Shown: positions 39,851-50,211, counted from the first letter of the stretch. The stretch: DNA of 57,469 nucleotides from a virus (IMGVR_UViG_3300030102_005019:1-57469), one strand, 5' to 3'. The notes: generated from the sequence alone by a model not told the origin. Numbers and translations: made by a program.

Positions 39851-41163
39851 TATATTGTTATTTTATTAAAATTCGTTACAGTACCAAACAACTCTTCTTT
39901 TTTTGTTATCGTTTCATTTGTTGGCAAACAAAATGTTGCCTTTAAAAAATTACCTTTTACTCCTGTTACACCTAAATTACTAGATATATCTGCATCGTAT
40001 ACCTCTCCTTCTATACCAGGTGAGTTATTTTGAAAGTCTGCAAAATATCTATTACCTCTTTTGTTAAATATAGATGCATTTATATAAACGTTAGAAACTG
40101 TTGTTTCTGAGTTTGCTATATCTTCAGCTGAATCTAAATAATAATCATCTACTCCATTACTATCTCTATCATCAGTGTTTGTTTTTATATATTTTAATGC
40201 CCATTTTGGCGTTCCTTCATATGAAATATTATAAAATATATTTTCTTCAACTGAGTTTTGATTTACGGAGAAAGTTACAGAACTTTCGTTTGTATTAGAT
40301 CCGTAATATTGCCCATATGTTACACCACCTACTTTATCATAGTGTTTCCATATGTTATTACCACTAAAGGTATAAAAATTATTAGTTAAACTAAAACCTT
40401 GATATGGTTTATAACTATGTCTACTAGTCCAACCATTTATATTATCACTAAAACTTACTGTTTCAAAAGAAGGCCCAGTTTGTGCTGATATAATATAACT
40501 TTGATGATAAGCATCGAAACTACCAACAATTCTTGTAGCTGTTTTTAATTTATCTCTAAAAAAAGATCGCATACCGTAATCTGATATAGGTGTTAGTCCG
40601 TCTCCACCTCCAGTACCACTTGATAATCTTAATACTACACCTCTATTTTTATCAGAAAAATATTTTCTACTGCCATAAACAGCAAAACTTTCAGGATTTT
40701 TTGAAATACCATATCTACCTGTAAAAGGAACTATTTGACCGATAACAAGGTTACTTGATGTTACGGCGCCACCACCTTCTGCATTAAATATAGCGTCTTT
40801 ATCTATTAGTGCTTTACTAACTTTATCTTCTTGAAACACAATTAAATTTGTTTCTTCTGCAAAAAGTTTTTGTATACTACCATTGGCTGAGTTAACAGAT
40901 TTTGTTATTGGCTCTGCCATGGAAAATTGATTAGTGTTATTTATAGCCGTTCTAGAATTAAAAACACCACTATATATTAAAGCATTTTTTCTTCTTTCTT
41001 CTTCAAATGATTCATCTATTATATATGCTTTTACACCAAGGTCTACAGAAACCTCATTAAAACCACCCTTTATTCTACTCTCCTCTATATGCCAAGTTTC
41101 AGATCCCTTACTACTCTTTATATAAAATGAATTAAAATAAGCTATGTCTATAGTTGTTGGCAT
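39850..41163 (-). CDS. Tail/virion structural protein
   Basis: This is 437 aa, beta-rich with many aromatic and Ser/Asn residues (NSFYIKSSKGSETWHIEESR, then AYHQSYIISAQ and GNRYFADFQNNSPGIEGEVY). It is a likely tail-knob or nozzle component in sequence with the 1229-aa protein upstream, 4 nt away. From memory, comparable proteins follow the tail-hub gene in Bacteroidota podoviruses. No enzyme motif; exact place in the tail is unknown. Confidence 0.6.
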   Translation of the reverse strand: MPTTIDIAYFNSFYIKSSKGSETWHIEESRIKGGFNEVSVDLGVKAYIIDESFEEERRKNALIYSGVFNSRTAINNTNQFSMAEPITKSVNSANGSIQKLFAEETNLIVFQEDKVSKALIDKDAIFNAEGGGAVTSSNLVIGQIVPFTGRYGISKNPESFAVYGSRKYFSDKNRGVVLRLSSGTGGGDGLTPISDYGMRSFFRDKLKTATRIVGSFDAYHQSYIISAQTGPSFETVSFSDNINGWTSRHSYKPYQGFSLTNNFYTFSGNNIWKHYDKVGGVTYGQYYGSNTNESSVTFSVNQNSVEENIFYNISYEGTPKWALKYIKTNTDDRDSNGVDDYYLDSAEDIANSETTVSNVYINASIFNKRGNRYFADFQNNSPGIEGEVYDADISSNLGVTGVKGNFLKATFCLPTNETITKKEELFGTVTNFNKITI

Positions 41164-41167
41164 AATT

Positions 41168-44100
41168 TTATGAATAAACTGTTGTTGTTATAGTACTTCT
41201 TCTTACCATTTTTCTTACGCCTGGATATGCGTTATCAGGATCTGCATATAAACCACTGTGTGATCCTACACCTATTATATATTCGTAATCAGCACCACCA
41301 ATAGAAACAATAAAATTACTACTACTATTACCTACATATCCAGCCGCACCAGGAGTATCATTAGCATGCGGTGCTATTCTTATAAAATAATCAACACCTG
41401 ATGTATTAGCAGCATCTAATACTTCTTTTCCAAAAGTTAACTCTGTGTTGTCACTTAAGCTTACTGAAGCTGATAATACAATTACGTTTTGACTTGTTAC
41501 TGTTTGCACTGTAGTATTTGCTGGTATACCAGTACCCGTAACTATCATATTCTGTTCAACGTTAAAATTTGTAGAGTGTCCATCTATATTTATTGTAGCG
41601 CTTGTAACAGCTCCATTTACTAAAGCTTTACCACCTACAAATATTTTTGTAAACCTTTCATTATTTAAGAAATTAGTAACCGCAGCACCTGAGGTAGTTG
41701 TGTCAACCAGTACATTATTACTTAATATATCTTCAAAATCACTGTTACAATGACCATCTACGTTGCTATAAGTTAAATCATCTGGGCAAAAATATTCTTG
41801 ATATTTATCTCCTGGATCTTGTGATCCTTGACCACCATAACACCTGTCGTAATAATTATATTTTGTTCCACTACATGTAGCACTATACGGTACATCAATA
41901 ACATCACCTTGTGCTTGACAAAGTGGAATAGCAAGATCACCGGCACCTCCAGCAGAAGCATTAGTTGTTAAACCACCAGTATCTGTTGCCCTTACAGTAA
42001 TACTAAGACCAGAAGCTGAAGCTGGTATACCAGTATTTATTGATATCACACCTGAAGGACTAACATCTAATCTAGAATCAGCAGTTACTTTAGAAAAAGT
42101 TAAACGTTCTGTTCTTAATGATGTGTTTGCACTACCATTATAAGCATATATAGGTGAGCCACTAGCGTTTATGGTTGCTATGGTACCAGTGGTATTTGGT
42201 GTAAAGCTTACACAGTTACCTGTAGCAAAACCTATTTCTGGGTGATCATTTGTTATTTCTATAGTTTTTTGTATATTATTAGCACCGTCTTGTGTAGTAG
42301 CCCTAAATGTAACATCATACGTGTCTGCTGGTGATAATCTGTATTCTTGTGCGTTTATAAGTTTCATTTTATGAACATCGGTATTACCGATCTGTTCTAC
42401 AGAAAAATCAGATTTTACATCTACTGTTTGACCATCTATTTGCCTCATTACACTATGAATAGTTATATCCAGCGAATGACCTGATGGTGTTAGTTGTGTA
42501 CCATTAACATCAAAAACCTTAACTATAAACATATAGCTATCAGCTGCTAAATCTTCTCTAAAATCATCGTCATCTGCATTATCAGCAAGGTTTCTTAAAA
42601 CTAAACTACTTGGTATTACTCCACCTGCTTTTATTTTAGCGTTAAGATCAGATAAAAGTCCACATGTAGATGTTTCATAAAATATATCAATTTTTGACTT
42701 AAACGGTTCTGTTTCAAAAACAGCTAATGCAGCAGCGTTTGCACCATCATTACCGGCAAGAACACCATAATCACCCTTTATTTGTGAAAACAAATATTTT
42801 TTATCTGGATCATAAAATTCGTTTTTATCAGCATCAGCGGTAATACCAAAATCACTTAAATCACCAATAGCTATAACAGAGTGTTTAGATGTTTGTATAC
42901 CTGTTTGTCCGTTTTGTACTATACCAAATAAATTTACACTACTTGTAGATAAATCAATATTAGAACCTTCAGTAACTTCGTCTCTTGGTACTTTATTTAT
43001 ATTATCACCGTATATTGGAAAATAACCATAACCATCACCAGTTTGTGCTCCTCCTCTTTGTTGAGAATCATACTTTGTAACTCCAGGTGTATAAACGTTA
43101 TAATATTCTTGTAGCGTTTGTTTTACAACTACTCTATATGAATACCAACCTAAAGGATTAGTAACAGACCATAAGTTTTCTTCCATAGGATCATTAAATG
43201 TTATTTTTAATGAATCACCGTTTAAACTTATTTGTGATCTTTTATGTAGTATAGAAGATCTATGATCTTTAGACATTATAACTGGTGATTGTCTTCCATA
43301 CCTATCAGCTAAAACAACTCCAACAACGTATGTTCTATTTTGTTTTAATGTATGTCTAGGTAATTGTTCGTCTAAAAACTCATCTTGTTGATTTTTTGCA
43401 CCAGCACTAAGTTCATAATTTAAACCATTAGATGGTAAATTTTTACCTTGTACAAAATTACCATATATAATTCTGTTTCCTGCTACTTCTTGTGCAAGTG
43501 CTTTTACAGGTACATTATCAAAAACCCTGTTTGTTTGTGAAGCAGGTAGAGTTTTAAATGGTTCTTCAGACCTATAAACGTAATAAAGTTCTTTACGTCT
43601 ATCATTTACTCCACTGCTATACACGTTGTTTATATACGCTTTAAGTTTTGTTGAGCCAACAGCACCATTACTAATTGTTGTAACGTCTTTTCTTAAACCA
43701 TCTATTTTGCTGCTTCTTACATCTATTACGTCTAATACTTTTACAGCAATACTATCAGATTCTTTTAATAATATTTCTATTTCATCTATTAATAAATTAG
43801 CAGATGGATCTAATGTTGGAAGCATTATTTCTAACTCTAATTGGTTTATTTTATTTACAAATGTTGCTACCTCAGCTTCTTTATATGCGTCTGTTTGTAA
43901 ATCATTTGTAAATGTATCTATTCTAGGCTCAAAAGCAACTTGAGTAAATGGTGCAAATATTGAATATGTATTATCATTAAACTTATACCTATAACTAAAT
44001 CTAACAAACTTCTCTTTCATGTACTCATTATCAATAGTTGTATCCGCTGTGTTTTCAATCATTGACCCAGATAATATAGTTAGTTTTTCACCGTTAGCAA

Positions 44101-44857
44101 CAGTAACAGCTTCATCTAAAACTAAAGCTGTTCCAGATAATGATGTTATTAAAACGTCATCGTCTAAAGTATCGTGTCTAACAGTAAATTTTTCTCCATT
44201 ACCTATTGCTGTTTGTAATGCTGAATTTGCAGCACTTATTGTAACGTTTGCACTATTACTAACGGCTCCATTAACAGTTAATATATATCTAGGTTGTAAA
44301 AATTTAGGAGCACAAAAAGGAGCGTATTTAGCAACACTAATTTTATCTTCTAAATATGAATCATCGGTATACCTTGTTGTATCTTGTACGTTAAAAACTC
44401 TAGGTTGATTAAAGTTATCTGTCCAAAACAAATAACCATCTAAAATATTAATACCATAAACAGGAAAAGATTTATTAAAGTTGAATCTGTAACTTTTAAA
44501 AACAACACTTGTTGTCTCAAAATCCTGATCATATTTAATTATTGCACATTTATTTGTGCTAGCTGCCCTACTATTTGTATTTGCATTGTTAAAATCAGTA
44601 ACTAAATAATAAACGCATCTGTTTTCAAAATCAACAACGTGACCAATAGCTGATGTTGTAGATAAAGTTGCATCTTTACCTGAAACATCACTTGCTAATT
44701 TGTTTGATATAACGTTTTCTACTACACCGACATCACCATTTTCAGATCTTGATACTTTTATATTAAGAGCATCTATATACTCTCCAGGGGGTATAATCCT
44801 AGGATCTAAATCTTTATTCATTTTTCCTTGTATAAAGGAATTTTTACTTTCTGGCAT
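41168..44857 (-). CDS. Large tail hub/tubular protein
   Basis: This is 1229 aa. The start MPESKNSFIQGKMNKDLDPR then PGEYIDALNIKVSRSE is a pattern I recall from tail proteins of crAss-like and flavobacterial podoviruses (MNKDLDxRLxPxGEYxDAxN). A beta-propeller-like N-terminal two-thirds is followed by cadherin/Ig-like repeats around 800-980 (LRTERLTFSKVTADSRLDVS; SITVRATDTGGLTTN) and a Cys-containing region near 990-1040. It probably forms the tail tube or hub below the ring proteins. Confidence 0.7.
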   Translation of the reverse strand: MPESKNSFIQGKMNKDLDPRIIPPGEYIDALNIKVSRSENGDVGVVENVISNKLASDVSGKDATLSTTSAIGHVVDFENRCVYYLVTDFNNANTNSRAASTNKCAIIKYDQDFETTSVVFKSYRFNFNKSFPVYGINILDGYLFWTDNFNQPRVFNVQDTTRYTDDSYLEDKISVAKYAPFCAPKFLQPRYILTVNGAVSNSANVTISAANSALQTAIGNGEKFTVRHDTLDDDVLITSLSGTALVLDEAVTVANGEKLTILSGSMIENTADTTIDNEYMKEKFVRFSYRYKFNDNTYSIFAPFTQVAFEPRIDTFTNDLQTDAYKEAEVATFVNKINQLELEIMLPTLDPSANLLIDEIEILLKESDSIAVKVLDVIDVRSSKIDGLRKDVTTISNGAVGSTKLKAYINNVYSSGVNDRRKELYYVYRSEEPFKTLPASQTNRVFDNVPVKALAQEVAGNRIIYGNFVQGKNLPSNGLNYELSAGAKNQQDEFLDEQLPRHTLKQNRTYVVGVVLADRYGRQSPVIMSKDHRSSILHKRSQISLNGDSLKITFNDPMEENLWSVTNPLGWYSYRVVVKQTLQEYYNVYTPGVTKYDSQQRGGAQTGDGYGYFPIYGDNINKVPRDEVTEGSNIDLSTSSVNLFGIVQNGQTGIQTSKHSVIAIGDLSDFGITADADKNEFYDPDKKYLFSQIKGDYGVLAGNDGANAAALAVFETEPFKSKIDIFYETSTCGLLSDLNAKIKAGGVIPSSLVLRNLADNADDDDFREDLAADSYMFIVKVFDVNGTQLTPSGHSLDITIHSVMRQIDGQTVDVKSDFSVEQIGNTDVHKMKLINAQEYRLSPADTYDVTFRATTQDGANNIQKTIEITNDHPEIGFATGNCVSFTPNTTGTIATINASGSPIYAYNGSANTSLRTERLTFSKVTADSRLDVSPSGVISINTGIPASASGLSITVRATDTGGLTTNASAGGAGDLAIPLCQAQGDVIDVPYSATCSGTKYNYYDRCYGGQGSQDPGDKYQEYFCPDDLTYSNVDGHCNSDFEDILSNNVLVDTTTSGAAVTNFLNNERFTKIFVGGKALVNGAVTSATINIDGHSTNFNVEQNMIVTGTGIPANTTVQTVTSQNVIVLSASVSLSDNTELTFGKEVLDAANTSGVDYFIRIAPHANDTPGAAGYVGNSSSNFIVSIGGADYEYIIGVGSHSGLYADPDNAYPGVRKMVRRSTITTTVYS

Positions 44858-44860
44858 TAA

Positions 44861-45979
44861 TTAGTGTTTAATATGTTTAGATTTACCTCTTAAAACTTGT
44901 GTTATCTCTGGTAAATTAATTTCGTATAACCTTAATTTAGCGTGTCTCATCGCGGCTCTTTTGTCTCTTTTATACCTACCAACTATATATTCTGGTATGT
45001 TTGCCATTGTAGATAATATACCAAAAGCCACATGCTTATATATTGCTTCTTCAGCAAACTTATGCACCTTCATTTCTGCATCACTACCCATACTATCAGA
45101 TACATATTTAATATTTACAATTTTCGCATTTAATTCACTACTAAAATTAATAGTCCCTTTGTGTTCATCTATTATATAAATCCCATTACGATTCATTAAG
45201 CTCGGATCACCACCGTATCTTTTACCTTGTTCTAATAATCTTTCTGCTGGAAAATCTTGATTATAAAAATAATCGTCATTACCAAAAGCATGAGTTAGTT
45301 CTTGATTATTAAAATCTTTAAACCTTTCATTTGTTACAGATGTTGTTTTTATTAAATTTCCATTATTATCATAAGTGTAGTTAAACTCGTCATCTTGCGC
45401 TAAAGCTTCTGATGGTTTAGATGTTATACTACCTTTAGGTATAGGATGTTCAACACCGGCATTATCTACCCAACAAGCACCTACCATGCTTATAAAATCT
45501 TTAGGCATTGGTATTGACAATGTGGGACCAACTTCTATTTCTTGTATTTTTTCAACTTTTGTAATATCATAAGCAAACTCTTGTATACCTCTTTTCGTAT
45601 GAAACAAAACATCTCTTCTATTAGCTTTATTTATAATTTTTCCTTCACCTACATAAGAAAACATAAAGTTGTTTACTATATCACTTAATGTTATATACCT
45701 ATAATCTCCGTATAATTTTAACCTTAATTCTACTGTTATAATATCGTTGTTTGCAAATGTATAAGAGTTTATAAAAGTTAAAACCTTTGAAGAATTATTA
45801 TAACTATAATTTGAACTGTCAACTACAGCTCCATTATTATATACAAAAAAATCACCTACACTTGTTGGCATAGGATCAATAGTTGTTATAGTAAAGTTTT
45901 GGTCATCACCTGTATTCCATGTAAAGTTTTGTGAACCCGCATAATACGATTGATCTGTTTTATTGTCTAGGAATCCCAT
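44861..45979 (-). CDS. Head-tail ring/adaptor protein 2 (tail accessory, P22 gp4-like position)
   Basis: This is 372 aa. The N-terminal ~90 residues are a beta domain. Then come YITLSDIVNNFMFSYVGEGK and RRDVLFHTKRGIQEFAYD, a signature I recall from crAss-like neck proteins. A helical end (MRHAKLRLYEINLPEI) fits an adaptor that contacts the portal or first ring. Genes are spaced 3 nt on both sides, in head-to-tail order. Confidence 0.7.
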   Translation of the reverse strand: MGFLDNKTDQSYYAGSQNFTWNTGDDQNFTITTIDPMPTSVGDFFVYNNGAVVDSSNYSYNNSSKVLTFINSYTFANNDIITVELRLKLYGDYRYITLSDIVNNFMFSYVGEGKIINKANRRDVLFHTKRGIQEFAYDITKVEKIQEIEVGPTLSIPMPKDFISMVGACWVDNAGVEHPIPKGSITSKPSEALAQDDEFNYTYDNNGNLIKTTSVTNERFKDFNNQELTHAFGNDDYFYNQDFPAERLLEQGKRYGGDPSLMNRNGIYIIDEHKGTINFSSELNAKIVNIKYVSDSMGSDAEMKVHKFAEEAIYKHVAFGILSTMANIPEYIVGRYKRDKRAAMRHAKLRLYEINLPEITQVLRGKSKHIKH

Positions 45980-45982
45980 TTA

Positions 45983-46741
45983 TTATATATTTTCTTTATT
46001 AAAAGTTTCTTGTTCTATTTTTGCCATACTTTGTATAACAAAAGGATCTTTTATAACAACACCTACATAAGATAAAACTTTTATAATAACGTTTGGCTCT
46101 TCACTCGGGTGTAATTCAAAATTAACACTTGACGCAGAGTCAAATTTTATAGAACTGTTTGGTCCTACTTCACTACTAATGTTCCAAGCTACAATGTCAG
46201 GTTTTTTAATGTAATATAAATTTAAATTACCGGTTAAAGTTGCTGGTAATATTTTTATTGCATTATCTAAATGCGCTGTGCCGCCAGTATTATCTGTTAC
46301 TTGTTGCCTATAAAAAATAGGGTATGTAGTTGTTGGGTTAATAAGTTTTGAAGATATTATATGAGGTAGTTCTGAAATATTTATTTCTTCAATTTCTGTG
46401 GAGTTATCGTCTTTATAAACAGAAACTAATTTATATAGATCTGTAATAGTATTTGTTAAGTTTATTTGATCATTTGTTGTATCTATAGCTACTGTTGCTA
46501 ATTTTAAAAAATGATCTATTTTTTCTTTTATATTTTTAGTTACATCGCCATAATCATCGTTAGAACCTACAACGTTTGATTTGTTTAAGCTCCTATTATA
46601 ATCATAAAATGTTTTTTCTAGTATTTCTAATTGAGCTTGATTAGCTAATTTATTAAATTGTGCAGGAGTTAATTGTCCTCTTTGTTCTCTATTTAATATT
46701 GTTAATACTGTTTTATATACTTTGTCTACGCTTATAGCCAT
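45983..46741 (-). CDS. Head-tail ring/adaptor protein 1
   Basis: This is 252 aa. AISVDKVYKTVLTILNREQR, then GQLTPAQFNKLANQAQLEIL resembles neck proteins of crAss-like phages (memory). The helical N-terminus would pack under the portal; the rest is beta-rich (NAIKILPATLTGNLNLYYIK). A hairpin in the gap upstream (46764-46786) may tune its expression relative to the capsid operon. Confidence 0.65.
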   Translation of the reverse strand: MAISVDKVYKTVLTILNREQRGQLTPAQFNKLANQAQLEILEKTFYDYNRSLNKSNVVGSNDDYGDVTKNIKEKIDHFLKLATVAIDTTNDQINLTNTITDLYKLVSVYKDDNSTEIEEINISELPHIISSKLINPTTTYPIFYRQQVTDNTGGTAHLDNAIKILPATLTGNLNLYYIKKPDIVAWNISSEVGPNSSIKFDSASSVNFELHPSEEPNVIIKVLSYVGVVIKDPFVIQSMAKIEQETFNKENI

Positions 46742-46763
46742 GCTTATTGTATTATTTATATGA

Positions 46764-46786
46764 TTAGGCCACTTTACGCGGCCTAA
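46764..46786. terminator. 7-bp hairpin between neck and head genes
   Basis: TTAGGCC pairs with GGCCTAA around ACTTTACGC. An alternative pairing, CACTTTA with TAAAGTG (to 46798), excludes it, so the RNA could switch between two forms. No strong T-run follows on the minus strand; partial termination or mRNA processing is possible. Confidence 0.5.
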
Positions 46787-46799
46787 CCTTATAAAGTGA

Positions 46800-47540
46800 C
46801 TATTTTAGTCTTTTTTCTATTGTGCTGTAAACTTCTACACCCTCGTCAGTTTTAAACCAAGCGGCTAAAGCTGAATAAGGATTTTCATCAAATGGTACGA
46901 CCATTAATTTTTTACTATTAGATACCCACACAAAAGTTCTTTGATCATCAGAAAGTTTTATAATGTTTTGTTCAACTGCTTTTAATCCAGTGTTTCTAAC
47001 ATGTATATTTTCGTCTTGAGCAAGTTCGAGAAATAAAGATGGATTTTGTTTAGCAAATACTAATAAATCCCTTTTAATTTCTTTTGATGTCATTTGTGTA
47101 ACTTCACTACCTACGTTTACTCTAACTATAGCTTCTGCTTCTTCTACATCCATTTTTTGAGCAATCATTAAAGCTTCAATTTCAAATTCAATATCAGCTA
47201 ATTGATCTTTTGCTTCTTCTACAGCGTCAAACTCTTCGTATACGTTGTTTAAACCAGGGTGGTATAATGAAAGTAATTTTTGTAATGATTGTTTTGTTTT
47301 TGGCACCAGTAATGTTCCATCTTCAAAAGTTATGTGACCAAGTCTAGCATCACCTGCAAATTCATCAACAAAACAAGTTTTTTGATTTACAGCATATTTT
47401 AATTCTCTTTCATATCCTTTTTCTTCATCGAACCAAAATATATTTTTACTTTTTATAGTAAATGTTAAGGGTGTTAAACCTTTTTTTAGGGTGTAAAGTC
47501 TATCCTTTACTTCCCAGTTTGATTTTTGTTTTTTTGTCAT
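46800..47540 (-). CDS. Head-region protein, unknown
   Basis: This is 246 aa: MTKKQKSNWEVKDRLYTLKK, then WFDEEKGYERELKYAVNQKT and SLQKLLSLYHPGLNNVYEEF. The middle is acidic and helical. It follows the capsid gene and precedes the neck genes, each gap holding a hairpin. I recall similar proteins in marine phage structural regions. It could be a capsid-associated protein, but no motif proves this. Confidence 0.55.
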   Translation of the reverse strand: MTKKQKSNWEVKDRLYTLKKGLTPLTFTIKSKNIFWFDEEKGYERELKYAVNQKTCFVDEFAGDARLGHITFEDGTLLVPKTKQSLQKLLSLYHPGLNNVYEEFDAVEEAKDQLADIEFEIEALMIAQKMDVEEAEAIVRVNVGSEVTQMTSKEIKRDLLVFAKQNPSLFLELAQDENIHVRNTGLKAVEQNIIKLSDDQRTFVWVSNSKKLMVVPFDENPYSALAAWFKTDEGVEVYSTIEKRLK

Positions 47541-47553
47541 GATATAATATTAT
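47541..47553 (-). promoter_or_regulatory. ATAATATTAT element before the head-region gene
   Basis: On the minus strand the palindromic element stands 1-2 nt before the ATG at 47540 and just after the capsid terminator, so it may restart transcription downstream of the capsid gene. Confidence 0.35.
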
Positions 47554-47574
47554 TAAATAAAAAAATGTAAAGCA

Positions 47575-47592
47575 GAGGCGCCGAAGCGCCTC
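47575..47592 (-). terminator. Terminator after major capsid gene, UUCG tetraloop
   Basis: On the minus strand the RNA reads GAGGCGC-UUCG-GCGCCUC, a perfect 7-bp GC stem with the very stable UUCG loop. A U-rich tract follows (ACATTTTTTT around 47558-47566). It lies 16 nt after the capsid stop and would limit or protect the abundant capsid mRNA. Confidence 0.78.
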
Positions 47593-47608
47593 GTCTCTAC
47601 GTTATAAA

Positions 47609-49009
47609 TTATGAGAAGTTACCAAAGATTACGAAGTTATTCGCAGCTTGAGTTACTAAACATCTTTCTGATAAATAGTGAACTTCCATTGCATCAAGAT
47701 CGCTAGTAGATGCTCCACCAACTGAACCTGTGATCCAAGTTTTTAGTTTTCTATCATCAGCTTCTGAAGCTCTGTATCTAACATGTAAGAAAGGTCTCTT
47801 GATGTTTTTACCAAGAACTTGATCATACACAGAAGATGTACCAGCAGGTACTAATATACCTTGTACATCAGAAGCAATTTCGCCTCTTGTAGAAGCGTCA
47901 TTTAAATATTTCCAATCAGTTTTGTAGAAGTCATAAGAACCTCTTCTAAATCCGTTGAATCCTAAATTTAATGCCATATCTTCTGAATTATTAAATAATC
48001 CATAATCTAAACCACCAGCAGCGTGAGGGTTTAAACCTGCTAACATGTCATCAAAGTTAAGTGATAAGTCTCTGTTTAAGAACATAACGTTTTCTTCAAT
48101 AGCTCCTTGCTTATCAAGCTTTTTAAGCATATTGTCAAAATCTGTTAAGTCGTCAGATGCAGAAGATCCGTCTAAACCATCTTCGTGAATATGACCTCTA
48201 TCTTTAATAGCAGCAAATAAACCTTCAGAACCTTTAATGCCCGTAAGATTTGTGTTGCTATTTTTTTCGATTTCAACCATAGTCATTTCTAAATAGTCAT
48301 TGAATCTTTGTCTTGTATCACCTTCAGCTTTTAAGTACCATAAGAAACCTCCTTGACCAGACTCACCTGAAACTTCAACCCAACCAATTTGAGCAGCATC
48401 AGATCCTGAGATCTCATACTTATCTTTCATGATAATAGGATTGTTAGTGTAAGACTGGAAACTTGGTGTTACAGCTTCTGACATACCATTTTGTGCTTTT
48501 TTGAATTCTGAACCGAATACAAAAAGTTTAATTGCACCTGATGTTGTCACAATGCTTGAATCTGCTACAAGACCTGTTGCTCCTGCATAACCTTTTACTT
48601 TTATCGAACTCGTGCTTGGTATTGCAGTAACTTGAGCTTTTGCAACATCAGTACCGTCAGATATTACAACTAACTGACCTACTCTAATAGCATGTCCTGT
48701 TAGTCCTGATATTGTGTTTTCACCGCTTGAGTCAGCTGCACAAGTACCTCCTGAATAAGATAAATGTAATCTTCCTTGCTCTGACCATACAACTTGATCT
48801 GAGCTCATAGGCATTTCTGCGCCTACCATTGATAAAAATCCTCCAACCGATCTATTACCGTACTTTTCTACTTCAGCTTCGTAAAGCTCTGGTAGGTATT
48901 GTTGTGCCCAACCAGCAGTAGCAGTCGCAGTAAAATCAACGTAATTAGAGGCTAATGTTTGTTTAACTGGAGCTGGAGTTGTAGTCCCGCTCCCTAATGA
49001 AATTGCCAT
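47609..49009 (-). CDS. Major capsid protein
   Basis: This is 466 aa. It lies between scaffold and a strong terminator, in the canonical place. The N-terminal VDFTATATAGWAQQYLPELY precedes an inserted beta domain (about 90-160: HAIRVGQLVVISDGTDVAKA, Ig-like). The HK97-type core shows GWVEVSGESGQGGFLWYLKA, the long spine-type helix TRQRFNDYLEMTMVEIEKNS, and the C-terminal A-domain-like HYLSERCLVTQAANNFVIFG. Codon use looks more regular and GC-richer than neighbours, as for a highly expressed gene. Confidence 0.85.
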   Translation of the reverse strand: MAISLGSGTTTPAPVKQTLASNYVDFTATATAGWAQQYLPELYEAEVEKYGNRSVGGFLSMVGAEMPMSSDQVVWSEQGRLHLSYSGGTCAADSSGENTISGLTGHAIRVGQLVVISDGTDVAKAQVTAIPSTSSIKVKGYAGATGLVADSSIVTTSGAIKLFVFGSEFKKAQNGMSEAVTPSFQSYTNNPIIMKDKYEISGSDAAQIGWVEVSGESGQGGFLWYLKAEGDTRQRFNDYLEMTMVEIEKNSNTNLTGIKGSEGLFAAIKDRGHIHEDGLDGSSASDDLTDFDNMLKKLDKQGAIEENVMFLNRDLSLNFDDMLAGLNPHAAGGLDYGLFNNSEDMALNLGFNGFRRGSYDFYKTDWKYLNDASTRGEIASDVQGILVPAGTSSVYDQVLGKNIKRPFLHVRYRASEADDRKLKTWITGSVGGASTSDLDAMEVHYLSERCLVTQAANNFVIFGNFS

Positions 49010-49033
49010 TTTTTAAAAATTTTGTTTTAATTA

Positions 49034-50197
49034 TTATTTTCTAAGTTTAATTCTAAGTTTTGAACTATCATCGCCGCCTATTGCTCTTACTCTTAATCCA
49101 CCAGCTTCAATATTCTGTGCACCCTTCCTGGGATCCATGTTAATATTTTTAGCCTGTAAAGACATGCTTTTTACAGCATCAGCTTTACCTTGTTCATAAA
49201 AATGGTTTGCTATAGAATCAGCGTTTCTAGCAACATAAAGCGCCTTATGATACCCTTGGGCATCTTTCAGCATATTATTTTCATCTAAGAACATCTTAAA
49301 CGCTTTTAAAACATCACTTTGGGCTTGCTTTGTCTCATTTACATCTTTTACATTGTATCTGTATCTGTTTTCACCTACTTTAAATTCAAAACCTTTGAAT
49401 TCATTATTAAAAACATTATCAGTTTTACTTAAAAAATGCTCATTTGATTTTTGTTGCAGAGCAGTAAGTTCTTCCTGCTCTTTTTTATAATTACTATAAA
49501 AATCTACAGCTTCTTTAACGTCCGGAGACATTTTAGAACCTGATTTAATATCATTATAGTATTTTTGTTTCATGCTGGTTAAATGATTTTTAGCACCAGC
49601 AACTTGTTCTTTGTAATTAAGTTGTTTTCTCTTAATATCTCTTTCACTATCAACTTCTTCATCAATTAAAAAACTATCTTCCATGAGAAAACTTATTTCA
49701 TCATCACTAAGATGTGGTTTAGTTTGTTTATAATACTCTCTTAATAAAGCATTATCATCTAAATTATTGTAATCTACATTTAACTTTACGTAATCTTCAA
49801 GTGATCCACCTGTTTCAGACATAAAATCAAGTAAATTTTTGACATCTTCAGGATATTCTAGTTTTACTTCTTGTTTTTCTTCAACTTTTTGCTCGACTTG
49901 CTCAACTTCTTGTAAGCTTTCTTGCTCTTGCACTTGTACGCCATCTTGCTCTTCGTCAATTAGTGTTATAGGTTCTTCGACCGGCTCTTGCGCTGTCTCT
50001 TCAACCTTTTCTTCTGTTTTTTCTTCAACTACTGTTTCAACATTTTCTTGTTGAGTTTCGTTAATTTTATCTAGATCAACTTTATAAGTACCGTCATCTA
50101 ATTTAGTACTTACGCCGGCTTTTTCTAATACCGCTTCTTCTTTTTCAGCTACAGAAGGATTTTCATCTGCTACTGGAGTTACTTTTGTTTCTGACAT
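49034..50197 (-). CDS. Capsid scaffolding protein
   Basis: This is 387 aa. The N-terminal ~100 residues are a Glu/Val/Gln low-complexity acidic region (VEEKTEEKVEETAQEPVEEP). It continues as a charged helical chain with coiled-coil character, and ends in a basic tail (SKLRIKLRK) able to bind the inner capsid surface. Acidic disordered start, helical middle and basic end, placed directly upstream of the capsid gene, fit scaffolds. No protease domain is visible. Confidence 0.75.
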   Translation of the reverse strand: MSETKVTPVADENPSVAEKEEAVLEKAGVSTKLDDGTYKVDLDKINETQQENVETVVEEKTEEKVEETAQEPVEEPITLIDEEQDGVQVQEQESLQEVEQVEQKVEEKQEVKLEYPEDVKNLLDFMSETGGSLEDYVKLNVDYNNLDDNALLREYYKQTKPHLSDDEISFLMEDSFLIDEEVDSERDIKRKQLNYKEQVAGAKNHLTSMKQKYYNDIKSGSKMSPDVKEAVDFYSNYKKEQEELTALQQKSNEHFLSKTDNVFNNEFKGFEFKVGENRYRYNVKDVNETKQAQSDVLKAFKMFLDENNMLKDAQGYHKALYVARNADSIANHFYEQGKADAVKSMSLQAKNINMDPRKGAQNIEAGGLRVRAIGGDDSSKLRIKLRK

Positions 50198-50199
50198 AA

Positions 50200-50211
50200 T
50201 ATAATATTATA
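50200..50211 (-). promoter_or_regulatory. TATAATATTATA element before the scaffold gene
   Basis: On the minus strand it ends 2 nt before the ATG at 50197, within the 28-nt gap between portal and scaffold. A promoter here would boost scaffold and capsid over portal. Confidence 0.35.
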
